From Heterodera schachtii (Eukaryota; Nematoda; Chromadorea; Rhabditida; Heteroderidae): a stretch of 64,000 bases of DNA. Every line of letters starts with the position of its first letter. Within the stretch, counting starts at the first letter, position 1. Below, one piece after another: positions 31,851-44,564 of this stretch. The position numbers and the translations under genes are program-made. Location of the stretch: NCBI GenBank assembly GCA_023374025.1, contig SIJG01000152.1, positions 1-64,000 of the forward strand. The letters run 5' to 3'. The notes under the pieces were generated by a model that was not told the origin of the DNA, made no database searches, and worked only from the letters and a program-made list of their open reading frames with translations.

Positions 31851-32962
31851 CCTATCTTTAATGAAAGTTTTCTGTTTTTTAAGAAAATTGAAATTTTTTC
31901 CTGCAGCGCCTATCGTTCGCAAAGTAACAAAAATTTAAAAAATCTAAAGGTTTTACGTCTTTCAAAAAATTCTTTAATTTTATAGTAAATTGAAGTATTT
32001 TTTATAAATGAATTATTTTTAAAAATAAAAGTGAATTTAATTTGGCAGCAATTTAAATTAAAATTTCACGATTTTGGCAACCATTGAATCAAATCCTTAC
32101 ATTATCTCATACTCTAGTGGAAAAAGTCTTTTACAAAAATCCCCGAAATTTTTTTCGGTCCAAAAAGGTTAAAAAGATTTTTCTTAAATTCGATTTTTTA
32201 ATTATTTTTCCACGTGAACCATTTTAAAAACAATTTCAAAATGCTTTAAAAAATATGAAATAATTCATGTATGCTTATATTTTGATGCTGAATAAAAAAA
32301 GTCTTTTACACCAATGTCGGGCAGCTCGGGCTGAAATTTCTTTTGTACTTTCATTATATTTTTAGCATTAATTAAAATATTTTATGTAATAACAAAATTC
32401 ATTAAAAGTTACAAAGCTTGTGTTTTACGCAAAAACACCATTTTTTAAGATTTCATGTCTTAATGAGTTTCATAAATTTATCTTTTGTAAATTTTCATAT
32501 ATTTTTACTGTTTCTTCAGTTTTTATTTCTTATGATGGTAATTAGTAATTACTATGCAATCATGGTCGTTTTTTATATAAACAATTAAATTTTGTAATAA
32601 TTGAATTGGATTACAAAATAATATTAATAATTTTTTCAAATTCAAAACAAAAAAAAAACGATTGTTTCATTAAATTTACAAAAATTTAAAATTTATTTTT
32701 CAAAAAATTTTTTTTATAATACATATAATTGAGTCCCATCGCAAATTATATTACATTCAATATTTTTATTTGTTAAATTTAATCAAGTTTTGTGCTATGA
32801 AATATATATAATCAATACTTCTATAAAAATTATAAGTTTATGTTTTTATTAATTAAATAAAAATGTTTTAATTCTTTTCGCTTTGTTCGAGTTCTCTCGT
32901 TTTTCAATAAATTAGATTTTTATTACATATAATTGAATTTGATTAATTTGAAAAATAAAAAC
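31851..32962. other. AT-rich mosaic
   Basis: No gene. 32040-32340 has slightly higher complexity and is partly shared with 44880-45030 (ATCTCATAAACTGGTGGGAAAA there, ATCTCATACTCTAGTGGAAAA here; then CCCCGAAATTT), so another old duplicate. 32510-32560 carries the TTCTTCAGTTTTTATT / GATGGTAATTA phrases of the array. Confidence 0.45.
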
Positions 32963-33075
32963 ATTTTTATTCCATTGAGTATTCTCCATGGTTGGAAACA
33001 GCCGATAAACGCTTTTTCCGACTAATGGCATTGTTTGTTTTATATAATCTTCTTTAAATAAAAATAATAATATTA
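32963..33075 (+). repeat. Module B copy 3, clear hairpin
   Basis: Flank TTTTTATTCCATTGAGTATT. In the core, CCAT (32986-32989) pairs with ATGG (33025-33028), and GTTGGAAA (32991-32998) pairs with TTTCCGAC (33015-33022, one G.U) around a 16-base loop. Flank GCATTGTTTGTTTTATATAA. Confidence 0.65.
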
Positions 33076-33780
33076 TTCTATTTTTAATTATCTTTTCCGT
33101 AAAAGTGTCAAAAGTTTGATTAAAATATACAAATTAAGAATTTATTATTTAATAAACTCTTTAAAAATCCACAAATTATTTTTTATTTTTGTTTTACCTT
33201 GATTTACTCTTTTTTTTATTTTTTAATTCAATGTTAAGGCTCGGAATAGCTTATTTATTTCTAATTTAACATGTAATTATATTTGAATATTTATGTTTTA
33301 GTTAATCTTTAAAATAAGAAGAGATTTAAATGAAAGAATTTTTGTTTATTAAAATATTTCATTTTTACAATTAAACAAAAAAAAAGAGAATAAATTTAAT
33401 TTAATTAAATTTTTAAATCAATTATTATACCATACATACAAAATTAAAATAGGTCTTATTAAATTTTATATTTAATTTCTCGAGTGAATGTGTTGAATTT
33501 TTCTTGTTCTCATTGCCTTTTAATTTTTTTTTTTATTTTTTTAATTAAAATTGGAAAATATCCAACTAAAATAATTTGTTAGATTAAAAAAAATTTCTAA
33601 TTTATTTGTATTTGTTAAAAATTTATTTTCATTCTTTTTCTTAAAATAAATTTTTGATTTTAAATTTATATTTAATATTTAGTAAATATTTGTTTTCCTA
33701 AGTACTTTTTAACTTTTTTTCTTATTTCAAAACAATAAAATAAATTTTTATTTTACTCATAACAATATTTTCAAAGGAAA
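33076..33780 (+). repeat. Diverged block with module E (33463-33545)
   Basis: Follows module B in the same order as at 14.6-15.2 and 40.7-41.4 kb: AATGTTAAGGCTCGGAATAG, module E (TTTAATTTCTCGAGTGAATG, core, CATTGCCTTTTAATT) and CTCATAACAATATTTTC. No gene. Confidence 0.55.
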
Positions 33781-34263
33781 TTTTGTTTTTGCATTATTTG
33801 AATAATCGATATTTAGAGGTTCCTTTTAATTTTTTTTCTTAATTGAGCCATTCAAATGCAATTGAGTTGGTGAATTTATTATTTTGAAAATCATTTCATA
33901 TAAATATTTGATACTTTTACTTTTTATTTGTGCCGCTTCAGCCAGTAATATCATTAACCGACAAAGGAAAATCACTTTTTTAAGGTTGTTTAGGTGCTAA
34001 CCAAGAACCTTGCGTCAAAACTTCAAAAAAATATATATTATTTATATTTTCATAATATAATTTTTTTGATGATTTTTCTATAAGTCCATACAGTCATGGT
34101 GATATGTTTATGGCGAGATGTGTTTACTGACATTTACCTTAATAATTACCTACCAAGACAAATATTACTAAAAAGGTCATAACATTTTTTGAAGATTTTT
34201 TATGAGCTTTCGAATGATGCCCAAAATTAATCGAAATAAGAAATAATTCAAAGTTATTGTGCT
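33781..34263. other. Unassigned, more even composition
   Basis: 33930-34230 is less AT-rich than its surroundings (GCCGCTTCAGCCAG, GGTGCTAACCAAGAACC, GGCGAGATGTG). No frame, RNA or known element was recognised, and no second copy was seen in the window. Confidence 0.4.
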
Positions 34264-34447
34264 TTTAAATAAAATAATTGTTTTACTAATTTAACTATTC
34301 TTTACACATGACTTGTACCTGAAATTGTTATTAGATCGGATCGGCGTTCAGTATTTTTGTTTACTTATACATAATAGTAAAGATATTATTATTGAATTTA
34401 ATTACATATATAATGTATATGAAAATTATTTATTTATTTATTATTTG
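34264..34447 (+). repeat. Module D copy 2
   Basis: Left flank TTTACTAATTTAACTATT, core 34317-34352 (GATCGGATCGGCGTTCAG), right flank ACATAATAGTAAAGATATTA and ATATAATGTATATG. It is directly followed by module B, so the intervening blocks seen at 13.7-14.5 kb are missing here. Confidence 0.6.
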
Positions 34448-34938
34448 GTATCAAGATTTTATTACATATAATTTGAATTTATAAATTTAAACAAAATATT
34501 TTTATTCCATGGTAATTTCTCCTCATTCATTCAAAAATGCCGCAGAGAATAGCGCTTTTGAGCTATTGGCATTTTTTGTTTTATATTTATGATTAAAATT
34601 ATAAAATTGAAGAATTTATTCTTTAAATAAAACTTTTCAAAAATTCACAAACAATTATTTTAAATTAAAATTTAATTATCTGTATTGCGCTATTGATGGT
34701 AAATGATAAATTTTTAACTTGATCCAAATTTTCAATCGAATAAAATTGTATCTTATCTTGAGAAATAAAAATATTTTTTTTAAATTTGCTTTCAGTTTTG
34801 TTTAGGATGAAATAAAATTGAATAATTTGTTATTAATTTAAAACTCTTTAAAATCCTACAAATATTAACTATTTTGATGCTTAATGATTTGTTCTTTTAA
34901 AGAATAATAATTTAAAATTTCTTCTTTTAAATGTTTTA
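34448..34938 (+). repeat. 491-bp duplication with module B, copy 1
   Basis: Nearly identical to 47451-47941 (offset 13003). Module B lies at 34499-34590; its core folds well: AAAAATGCC (34533-34541) pairs perfectly with GGCATTTTT (34568-34576), and inside ATAGC (34549-34553) pairs with GCTAT (34562-34566) around GCTTTTGA. This is the first part of a longer collinear duplication reaching 37565. Confidence 0.8.
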
Positions 34939-35036
34939 AATATTTTATTATATGGATTTTGTTTTAAATTATTGTTTTTTTAACTCATATAAAATTTATT
35001 ACTGTTTTTTGTTAATAAAGTTAAACAAATAATATT

Positions 35037-35180
35037 TAATATAAAATCACCGTTTATATTTATTATGTTGCTCAATGGAAAATAATTTAATAAAATTGTC
35101 ATCAGGATATTGATCACGACGAGTTGTTGGTTTGGTTTGACGCACTGCTGTGCTCCAATTATCATATTCAATATTATTTT
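35037..35180 (+). repeat. Module G copy 2
   Basis: Same landmarks as 12366-12545 but about 35 bp shorter: TTATTATGTTGCTCAATGG, ATTGATCACGACGAGTTG, GCACTGCTGTGCTCC, AATTATCATATTCAATAT. A spurious 63-codon frame covers it. Confidence 0.6.
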
Positions 35181-35572
35181 ATTTTAAATAATATAAAATT
35201 GCTCTGTTTATTTTTTAATATCAATCAATCAATATAGTAATCAGAAATGTCATAATTTCAGTTAATTTTAAATTTTTACGATCTCATTCTTGTTTTCCGA
35301 CATTCATAACACTCATTTTCTCCTTTACTTTTGCAAAGAAAGCATCACATTGAACAGGAATTTTGGTGTGAATCTACAATTTAATAAACGATAGGCTAAT
35401 TAAATAAATAATATTTACATTAATTACACTTTTTTAAAATAATTTAAATTATGTAATTTAAATCATCCTATTTTTATTTTTAATTCGTTCATATGCTTTC
35501 CAATTCAGTTTATTTTATCTTTATTTTTATTTTTGAGTCAACTGAAATAATAATTAATTTCTAAATGAATTA

Positions 35573-35841
35573 TTTGCCATAAATTTGTAATTTATTTATT
35601 TATCATTAATTAATTGTCTTTCACCATGCCTCAATAGAATGAAGAGAACTCATTATCTTTGGCAATGAACATTTTTTTGTGCAAATACATATGACCTTTT
35701 TATAGAATTAAATTTTCTTTATGTTTAATATTTTCTTTTATTAAAATTTATGACCTTCAAATAAAAATTCCATTTTAATGCTTTAGATTGTGAAATTAAC
35801 ACCAAAAATTATAAAAGTTCATCAATTATTTTAATTAAATG
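35573..35841 (+). repeat. 270-bp duplication carrying module C, copy 2
   Basis: Nearly identical to 11334-11603, including the whole hairpin. Preceding sequence (35250-35570) is unmatched but resembles 25280-25440 (GTTCATATGCTTTCCAATT). Confidence 0.7.
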
Positions 35842-36085
35842 TATAATTTTTTTGAGACCGACAATATTTATTTAAAATTTATGTGGATAAGTATTTTTAC
35901 TGTTTTATAATGCTGCTTTAAATAAAAATATTATTTTTTATATTTCCATTTCATTTTCGCATATCATTCGATGTAGATAATTCCTTATAAAACTTTTTTT
36001 TAATTTCATAATTTTTATTGCAAATTAAAATATTTTTTATAAATGAATTATTTTAAAAAATAAAAGTGAATTTCATTTGACAGCT

Positions 36086-36185
36086 GCCCGATAGTCTGAA
36101 TCTTGAGTCTGTCTCAGTCTAGAAAAGTCTCGAGTTTTCTAACTGTTTCTCGGTGTCAAGCGCGATTCACGAATCTCGAGACCAA
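36086..36185. mobile_element. TCTCGAG-motif element
   Basis: Reiterated GTCTC/TCTCGAG/AGTCT motifs with perfect inverted arms GTCTCGAG (36127-36134) and CTCGAGAC (36175-36182). A shortened copy lies at 49485-49556 (arms 49497-49504 and 49544-49551) as part of the segmental duplication. It is built like the other GC-motif repeats; no ends were defined. Confidence 0.55.
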
Positions 36186-36315
36186 ATTATATTTGACAAT
36201 AAATAAATAAAATTAATCTTTATAAAATTTAATAAAATTCATTTAAATATATATTTGAATTTATTAAAAAAAGTAACAATAAATATTTTTATTTCAGTTT
36301 TGAAATGGTTATAAA

Positions 36316-36542
36316 TAGGTATGGGAATTTTAGGTTTTAACTTTTTTTTTTTTTTGCTCAATTGTTTTGAAAAATGGAGCTCAAAAAACACATTTCTGCG
36401 TTGAACTTTTTGATTTGCATCTCACTGTCGGTCACTATAAATCACTATTTTGGCGCTTTGTCATTAAAATAGTGAAAAGTCATTACTCACTATTTTAAGT
36501 TAACTATTTCGAGATTTTTCGTCACTAAAATTCCCATCCCTA
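36316..36542. mobile_element. Internally deleted hAT MITE, 227 bp
   Basis: Ends TAGGTATGGGAATTTTAG and CTAAAATTCCCATCCCTA, flanked by GTTATAAA on both sides (36308-36315, 36543-36550). Same insertion site as the 516-bp copy at 50072, but about 290 internal bases are missing at a junction near 36484 with short CTATTTT-like homology at the break. Confidence 0.88.
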
Positions 36543-36550
36543 GTTATAAA

Positions 36551-37565
36551 TTTTAAATTCAATAAAAAAATTTTTGGTCATTTTAAAACTTATTTTTATT
36601 AGTTAATAAAATAAAAAAATTTAATAAATAAAGAATACTAGCACTATTTTATTCAAAATTTTGTTATTACTAATTAGAGACAAAAAACGCTAAATAATTT
36701 ACTTTATACTTTTTCACTTTTATTTTAAATTAATAAAAAAAATAAATAAAAAAAACAAAAATACATTCTATGAACACCTAAAAAATTTCAGAAAAAACAA
36801 TCAAAAATGGCAAAAAAAAATACCCAAATGAAATGAAAAAAAAATAAATCAAAATTTCATTTTTTGGCAAGGACTATTGTTATTAATCAAAAAATAATCA
36901 TTAAACGATTCTATTAATAATTGCATCAATTGTCAATATTTAATTTCCGTAATATTGAAAAAATGTAAATTTCGAGATTTTACTAAAATTTTCAATACAG
37001 TATAAGTTTTATATTATAAAAAAATTTTTTTATTATTTACTAACTGAAGAGAGAGTTCATTTGCACCCCTAACAAAACAAAAAAATTAAAAATTTCATCT
37101 CCAAAATTTATTTATTTATTGGCAAGAAATTGTGATTTAAAAAATTATTTAGCTCAATACTGATTTGGCCTAATTTTTTTACTTACTGAATAAATTTTCT
37201 CATTTACATCTTTAAATATGAGTTTTAGCAACTATTTTAGGGGTTTTTTTGAAATTAAAAATTAATTATTTTGCAAGTTTTTAGCAACTATAAATTTGAG
37301 CCCTACAAATAACTTTTATATATGAATACCTGTATACAAAATTCAATTTTTAAAATTTATAAAAAAACTCAGTTTCCCAAAATAATAATAATAATTATCA
37401 ATAGTAAAATTTAGGGCTCTGATTCGTATATTATGATGGTAATTAAATTATTAAATACCACCCATCACGGTATTTTGTTTTTAATAATCCCGAAGGTTTT
37501 GTTTTATCTTAAACTCTCATTAATTTTGTAAGATTGAATAATATTTTTTTATTCAAACAAAATAT
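36551..37565 (+). repeat. Right part of segmental duplication, copy 1
   Basis: 36551-36620 and 37030-37565 match 50596-50660 and 50690-51231 almost base for base (GAGAGAGTTCATTTGCACCC, TTAGCAACTATTTTAGGGG, CCCATCACGGTATTTTG). 36620-37030 has no counterpart at the second locus, but 36670-36710 resembles the left-edge copy at 670-720. No gene. Confidence 0.75.
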
Positions 37566-39814
37566 AATTCTATTTTTAAATTTCAAACTCGATAAAACAA
37601 ATGTTGATCATTGGAACTTAATAATTTCCAACGATTTTTAAAATTTTGCTTTTTATATATATAAGCGAAAAAGGAAATCGAGAATACTTTTCATGAAATT
37701 TTAATATTAATTTAGATATAATTTAATTTATTAATTAAGCATCATTGAATTATAAATTTATTATTAGCGATAAATAAATAATAACTAAATATTTAATTTA
37801 AAATGAATTTACTTATTTTCAATGCGAATGTGGCGCGTTTCATGCTGTACTCGTGCCCACAGATCTCAACGAATTAATTCAGATAATAAAAAAATCAATT
37901 TCAAATTGATTTTTGCAAATAAATAAAAAAATTTGGCGCCAAAATATTATTTAAAATTAAAAATTAGCATAAATTATCAAATTAATATTTGATTTTTATA
38001 TTTATACAAAATTAAATAGCTATAAAAAATTAATTTAAATTTTTGATTGAAATCAGAAAAAATAATATTTTCATTTTTTGAAAGCAAAAATAGTTAACAA
38101 TTTGAAATTTTTTTTTGGCTTATTAAATAAATCTAATAGCTATATGATAATTTATATTTTTTAAAACTTTTTTAATCTGATAAAAGCAAACAATTTTTTA
38201 AGCACCATTAAATAAATTTTTTTTCTTAAAAGAGGCGCCACAAAAATAAATAAAATATTTAATCCGAATACTAAAGCCTTCTTTAATTAAATAAAAATTA
38301 AATTTTTTGTGGATTAATTTTAAACAATTTTTAAAATGACAAAAAATTCATCTTATTTGATTATTCATATTAACTAATTTAAAAAGTTTTGTCCGGAAAA
38401 ATCTCGAAAACATTTTGGAGAAATTTAATTATAAAAAAATAATTTGGGACCACAACCTTCCTCATTTGGATAGCGACATTATTATTTTTTAAACTCACCA
38501 TTATCCTTGGATTTTTTAACATATTTTCACTGAAAATTGTCAATTTCAGGTCAGAGTTTGAAAATTTGGGGAATTTTTGGGGCCGGCGGTGCCGACAAGC
38601 GCCGCGTTGGAAAATTAAGAATTTGACCATATTTCTTAACAAATTTTAATAAAAAATTCTTAATTTTGTGGATAAACGAATTAAGTTTAAATAATACATT
38701 GGATTAAATCTATTAAATTGGTTCTAGTTTTGTAAATTAAACAGCTGAGAAAAAACCTAAATTTATTTGACAATTAATTTCAAATATTTAAGATGAAAAT
38801 AAAATAAAGAATTTTTATACCATATTCTAATAGTAATTTATATAATCTAATGAATAATTAATTAAAAATCAAATAAACTATCTGATAAAACAATTCATTT
38901 TAAATAAATCCGATTAGGGTAATTAAATTTTATATAAAAGTTTTTATTTTTAGCAATATTCTTATGAAATTCGCAAGAATTAAAAATCAAAATCAGAGAA
39001 GAAGTAGTATCGTGATTTAAATTGAAAAAATGATAAAATTTGATGCTATCATTATATATTAATTTAAGAAAGACAATTTAAAAATATAAAAAAATTATTA
39101 TTAAAAATTAATATTATAAAATAAATATAACTCATTAAATAAAATTATTATCCATAATCAACAACACGCAAACAACTGAATATTTCAGCATATCAATGTA
39201 AAAATATAATGGAATAAAATAATACCCTTTAAAATTATCAAATAGGCTTAAACCTTTTTGATGATAGTGGTTAATAAAAAAAATATAAGATGCTCAAAAC
39301 AGACACATTCCAATGAGGCAAATTATAATGCATAATAAATGGATTAATAACAAAAAAGTGCAATAGATTTTTAACTGATATTCACACCAGAAATAGTTAT
39401 TTAAAAATAAAATAATATTTTTATTAATATATAATTTATGTTTATTTATAGAAATAATTTTATTGTATTAAATAAGAATATTGAAATTATTATTTAAAAT
39501 GTTTATAAGATTAAAAATTTAAAGAAATATTTTTTAATAATAATTAATGCTATACAATATAAAAAAAAAATTAGAGAAGAAAATATTGATATTTGAGATA
39601 GATACTATATAAACAGCAAAATTAAATAACACATTAAATAATAATAATAATTATTATTATTAATTGAATTGATAAAATATTAATTCATTTTGAATAAAAA
39701 AAATAATAATTTTATCATTTTATGGTTTTTTTGTCACATTTTGATTATAAAATTTAAGCATACCCCATTTATTTAATTGTGTATTAATATTTTAATTCAA
39801 TAAATAAAAAGTCT
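37566..39814. other. A-rich region, no genes
   Basis: From about 37.7 to 39.6 kb A outnumbers T on this strand, opposite to the neighbours. Small GC-richer patches occur at 37826-37875 (GAATGTGGCGCG, GTACTCGTGCCCACAGATC), 38216-38245 and 39150-39195. Only the hairpin repeat at 38585 is recognisable; the 87-codon minus-strand frame at 38379 runs across it and is not a gene. Confidence 0.45.
38585..38606 (+). repeat. GGCGCC hairpin repeat, weakened stem
   Basis: GGCGGTGCC, then GACA, then AGCGCCGCG: seven inner positions can pair and the two outer ends are lost. The family flank follows on the right in inverse orientation (TTCTTAACAAATTTTAAT at 38633). Confidence 0.6.
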
Positions 39815-41390
39815 TAATTGTATTTCATTATAAATTTGTGCTATTGAATTAAATAATTGCTTTACTAATTTAACTATTAACTTTCACATAACTTATTGCG
39901 ATTGCTTTTTTTTTGCATCACGCGTTCTCGTACGGAATTTTTGTTTTGTTTATATATATAATAGTAGAGAAATTATTATCGAATTTAATTAAATATGTAT
40001 ATTGTAAAAGAATATATTTATTTATTGTATTTATTATATTAATTTGCTAAATTTATTTTTATTATAAATTTGAATTTTTATTTTGATTATCATTTGAATT
40101 AATTGCAATTTTTCATGTTTTGGTTCAGAGTTTACTTGTTGTTGTCGTTTGTCACTTTTTACCTTACAATATTTTTTGTTTTATTTACATTTTTTCAATT
40201 AAAGGTTTGAATTTATCTTTTTAAATTTAAAACTGTATCTTCAGTTTTATTTTTAATGATGGTAATTAACTATTGAATCTTGGTCTTTTTTAATAAAACC
40301 AAAAATGTAATTTTCACCTAACTTCATTAAGTTTGTAATGATTGAATTGAATTATTAAATATTAAACTAATTTTTTGAATTAAAAACAAAAAAATGATGA
40401 TTTTGAAAGGAAAAAAAGATTTTCCTTTTATTTTAATTCTATGTTTGTTTATAAAAAAATACTATGTTTTTAAATAATATAAAATTAGTTTTTATGATTA
40501 AATTTAATTCAATTCTAATGTATTTTTGTATATTCATTGACAGAATGGTAAAATATTTATTTATAATTTATTTATTACAAATTTTTATACTAATCAAATG
40601 TTGTATTTTTATTTATATATTAAATTAAAAATTTTTTTATTCCATTGTAATTTTCCTGGTCGAACGATGCCCCGACGAAAAGATTTCTTGGCAAGTGAAT
40701 TGGTTTATTTTTATTATGTTTTTTAGAATAAAAAATAATATTATTTTATTTTTAATTATAATTTTTAAATTTTGACTAAAATATACAAATTTTTAAGAAT
40801 TATTCAAATAAAACTCTTTATAAACTCACAAAATATTTTATCCTTAATTTTCTAATTCCTTTTTTTGTTTTTATAATTCAATGTTAAGGCTAAGCAAAAA
40901 ACTTCACTTCTTTATTAATAAGTAATTATATTTGTAATTAATGTTTAAATTACTTTTTTAAATAAGAAAAGATTTTAAGTGAAAGATTATTTATTTATTA
41001 AATTATTTCATTTTTTCAATTAAACAAAAACAGAAAAATTTAATTTTAGTTTTTAAAGCATTTATTATATAATCTTATTAATTTTACATTTAATTTATCG
41101 TGTGACCGTGAAAATTTTCTCATTTTCATTGCCGGCTAAAAATATTTTTGTATTTTTTTGATAATTAAAATTTGTCATTCTTTTTAAATTTATCTTGCAT
41201 CCTTTTTATAGAAATCTTTTTTTTTTTTTTGAATCAGTTTTTAATTTATTTCATAAATATCTTATTATTATTTTTTCTTAGTTCGAAACAATAAAATAAA
41301 TTTTTATTTTATTCATAATATTATTTTTTCAAAATAATGATAACGATGTGACAGTTGTTTTTTATAAATATTTTGGTCTCTGACCTTTTG
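39815..41390 (+). repeat. Module block D-B-E-F, copy 2
   Basis: Collinear with 13535-15200. Module D lies at 39843-40030 with core TTTTTGCATCACGCGTTCTC and GTACGGAA. Module B lies at 40631-40745, with core GGTCGAACGATGCCCCGACG in which GTCG and CGAC pair. Module E is at 41083-41155 (ATCGTGTGACCGTGAAAATT) and module F at about 41330 (TTTTTTCAAAATAATG, ACGATGTGACAGTTG). Intervening AT-rich flanks align throughout. Confidence 0.65.
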
Positions 41391-43789
41391 GCATCATTTC
41401 TTTCTTAGTTACGCCATTCAAATGCAATGGAATAAAGGTGAATTTATTATTTTTAAATTATTATTATTATTATTTATTCCCATTATGGTAACGAATTTGC
41501 CAATGGTTTTCATCACTTTTTAAATTTTCTTTGTTATTTCATAATTCTTTTACATATTTGAACGTGAATTTCTCTATCCATAAAATTTCTTGTATTTTTT
41601 TTAATAAATAAGACACATACAATCATAGTCAAAAGTGTTGTCCCATCCATCCTTAAAAAAATATTATAGGAAATAAAATTGTATTTTGATAGCATTTTTA
41701 TTTATTATTTAATTTTAGCTAATTTTTATTAGTTGCTGGAAACTAAATTAAAATTCAATTCCACAGCCATTAAAATTAAATTTTAAATTTATATTATATA
41801 TGAGGTTTTAATTAATGAGTTTTTTAGCATTTCTTTCAATAATTGATGAAAAATACGGCTCTTATTGTTATCATATTGTTTATCAATAATTCTTATTTCT
41901 ATTTTTATCTTAAAACAATTAAATTAAATTCTGTCTCGAACGGTTTACTTTAATTAATATTTTTATATTTTTGCAATTATTATTTTTCCATTTATTCTTA
42001 AAATAATCATTTTTAAGATTGTAAAGTATTATTTTTAAATCTGAAGAGAATTCCTATATTTTTTATTTAATTTATTTCATTTAAAATTTTATTAGAGTAT
42101 TTCTTGAATTTATTTTCCTGATCTTTAAATTATTTATTAACCATTATCATTAAATATTGTCAGCCTAATTTTGTCCAATGTTTGGGGGATTGTCCATTAA
42201 CATTGTTATTATTTGCTAGAAACTTTTTGTTTAAAATAAATATAATTAAAAAACCTTAATACATTTGTTTCGATAGTTAAAAAAAATTAAAATGGATTAA
42301 TTTATGCTTTTGATTTTTGTTTTAATTAAGAATTTAAAATATAAATAAATTAATTGAATTTTGGGTTTACACAAAAAATATTATTATTTTTATTTTTTTA
42401 TTCCTTTTTAAATTCTTTTATCATTTTAAATAAAAGCACTTTCTTTTGTCGTTCTGATTACAAAATAAGTCACAGTATTTCTAATAAATGAATTTATTTA
42501 AAAACTTTTTTTTAACTTTCAATAATTAAAAAAAAAATAATTTTGTTTATTAATTTTTACCAAAAACATACCTTAAAACTATTTTCATATTTTTGTTTTA
42601 CTTCAGAATTTGATCATTTAAAATCGCTTTGCTAATTCAAAAAATCATTTAAGCTTAGTTCTTTTTTTTAATTATTATTTTTAATCAAATTCCATCATAT
42701 TTAGTATTTTTGCTGCTCTTTGTAATAATTTTATTTTACTCATAAAATGTTTTTTTCAAAATGGCATAAGAATGTTCAATTCGCATTTGAGGTTGACGGT
42801 TATTTTTTTGTAAATTATTTTAGTTATATTTTTTTGCGTAAGAACCAATTTTTATAAAGTTTATTAAGGAATTTGTTTTTAAATAACAATTCGTCTTAAT
42901 TTGTTTTATTATCTCTCCTCACTTGTGAAAATAAAAAAATTCCTAATTTATTTGTCGGTCTTTTTTAATTTTCATTTTTCTTGAAATCTTTTTTTTTTTG
43001 GTTTCAGAATAGTTTTTTAAATTTTTATATTTAATATTTAGTTAATTTTTGCATTCCAAATTATATTTTTAGTTTTTTTCCTAATTTCGAAACATAAATA
43101 TAAAATTTTGTATTTATTTATTCTCAGGTAGTCAGAGATATTCGCAGCAATTCAAATAAATTTACTCTTGTTATAATAATTTTTTTTAATTCGGAAAAGT
43201 TTGTCAATTATTTGTGTTTTTTTGATTATTAAAATAATTTAATTCCTTTATTTGTAAAAATATTTTGGGTAAAAAAAATTAAAAATTAAAAATTAAAATT
43301 TTTTCAATTTTATTATATTTTTTATTATTGAATTTATATGTTTCTTATTTTTAATTAAATTGTTTATTGAAATGTCAGATAATTGCTCATTCTTATTCAA
43401 AATATGCATCTTTAAATTTTTTAAAGTTAAAAAATTAAATAAATTATTAAATAATGCAAAAACATAAATATTATTCATTATCTATTTTTTATTAGTAATA
43501 AAAAAATATATTTTTTTGATTATTATTTAATTTCATTAATTTTCAATTAAATAAAAAGAGAAATCAATCGAATGAATTTGTAAAAATTTAAACTAAATAT
43601 TTTTACAAAAAACCGCCGTTTTTTAAAGCTTGACCACCAAATTGGTGTTCAGGCTGGAAAAAGCGGACTTTCTTAAAAATCCTGAGTGTATAAAAAATTC
43701 TCAAATTTCGCAGGATGTTAGGTCTTATGCCAAAGTATTTTCCAGCAAAATTTTAAGCTATTCTTACAACTTTAGTTTTTTTGATTAAG
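41391..43789. other. AT-rich mosaic
   Basis: No gene. 42750-42880 is module F (TTTTTTTCAAAATGGC, core ATTCGCATTTGAGGTTGAC, GGTTATTTTTTTGTAAATTA). 42000-42230 carries a GC-richer patch GTTTGGGGGATTGTCC. 43600-43740 is of mixed composition with AAAACCGCCGTTTT and CCAAATTGGTGTTC; no match elsewhere. A 61-codon frame at 43293 is low-complexity. Confidence 0.45.
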
Positions 43790-44340
43790 AAATATCCAAA
43801 TATATTAATATTTATCACTTAAAGAAATAACCTTTAAAGTGTATTTAAGCAATTTCAGTAATTTTAATTTATTTGTAAAAGTAAATTTTTATTTATAAAT
43901 TAAAAAACAAATTATTTTCCATTGTTTATTCTTTTATTTTTGAATTAACTTTATAGATAAAAATGAATGATATATTTATGAATAAATTTTATAAATAAAA
44001 AGAATATATTCAAAATTATGTTAAAATTCATATAAATTTAAAACTGTTATATTATGTATAGTTTATTTTAAGAGGTATTTTTGTTTTATTTACATAATTA
44101 TGCGTTAATATTTTAATATTCAAACCTAATTTTATTAATTAAATTTTCTTTTTTCCTGTTATTAGACAATTTGAATTCGTATAAAATATTTGATATACTT
44201 TATTCACAAAATCATTATTAATCAATAAATATTATTATTTAATTTTATTTATTTCATGCTAAGATGAGCCTGATAGCGTTCGCGAGTAGTCTGATGGTGT
44301 ATTATATTACTTTCTGCTAAATTCCTTTTAAATTTATTAT
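43790..44340 (+). repeat. Module A copy 7 with long upstream flank
   Basis: 43790-44100 matches 26270-26600 and 43955-44340 matches 31128-31540. The module at 44241-44305 reads TTATTTCATGCTAAGATGAG, core CCTGATAGCGTTCGCGAGTA, then directly CTGATGGTGTATTATATTA; the usual TTTTCTTATTAATAA segment is deleted. Confidence 0.6.
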
Positions 44341-44564
44341 TATATTAAAATTCTGTTTATTGTTTGTTTTAATTATTCTTTATAATAAAAAGTAGAATAA
44401 ATATTATTCGATTTTTTAATTATCTTTCCACGTGAAAGAGTTCAAATTTTGATTAAATATATAAGTTTATAAATTTATTATTTAAATAAAATTTAAATCT
44501 TTAAATTATTTTTTTATTTTGTTTTACATTCAATTTCCTCTTCTTTTTTTCTTTTGTAATTTAA

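Noticed and set aside
38379..38642. 87-codon frame with RHRRP-type peptide
   Set aside because: It spans the GGCGCC hairpin repeat; similar peptides arise at every copy of that repeat (26887, 60383).
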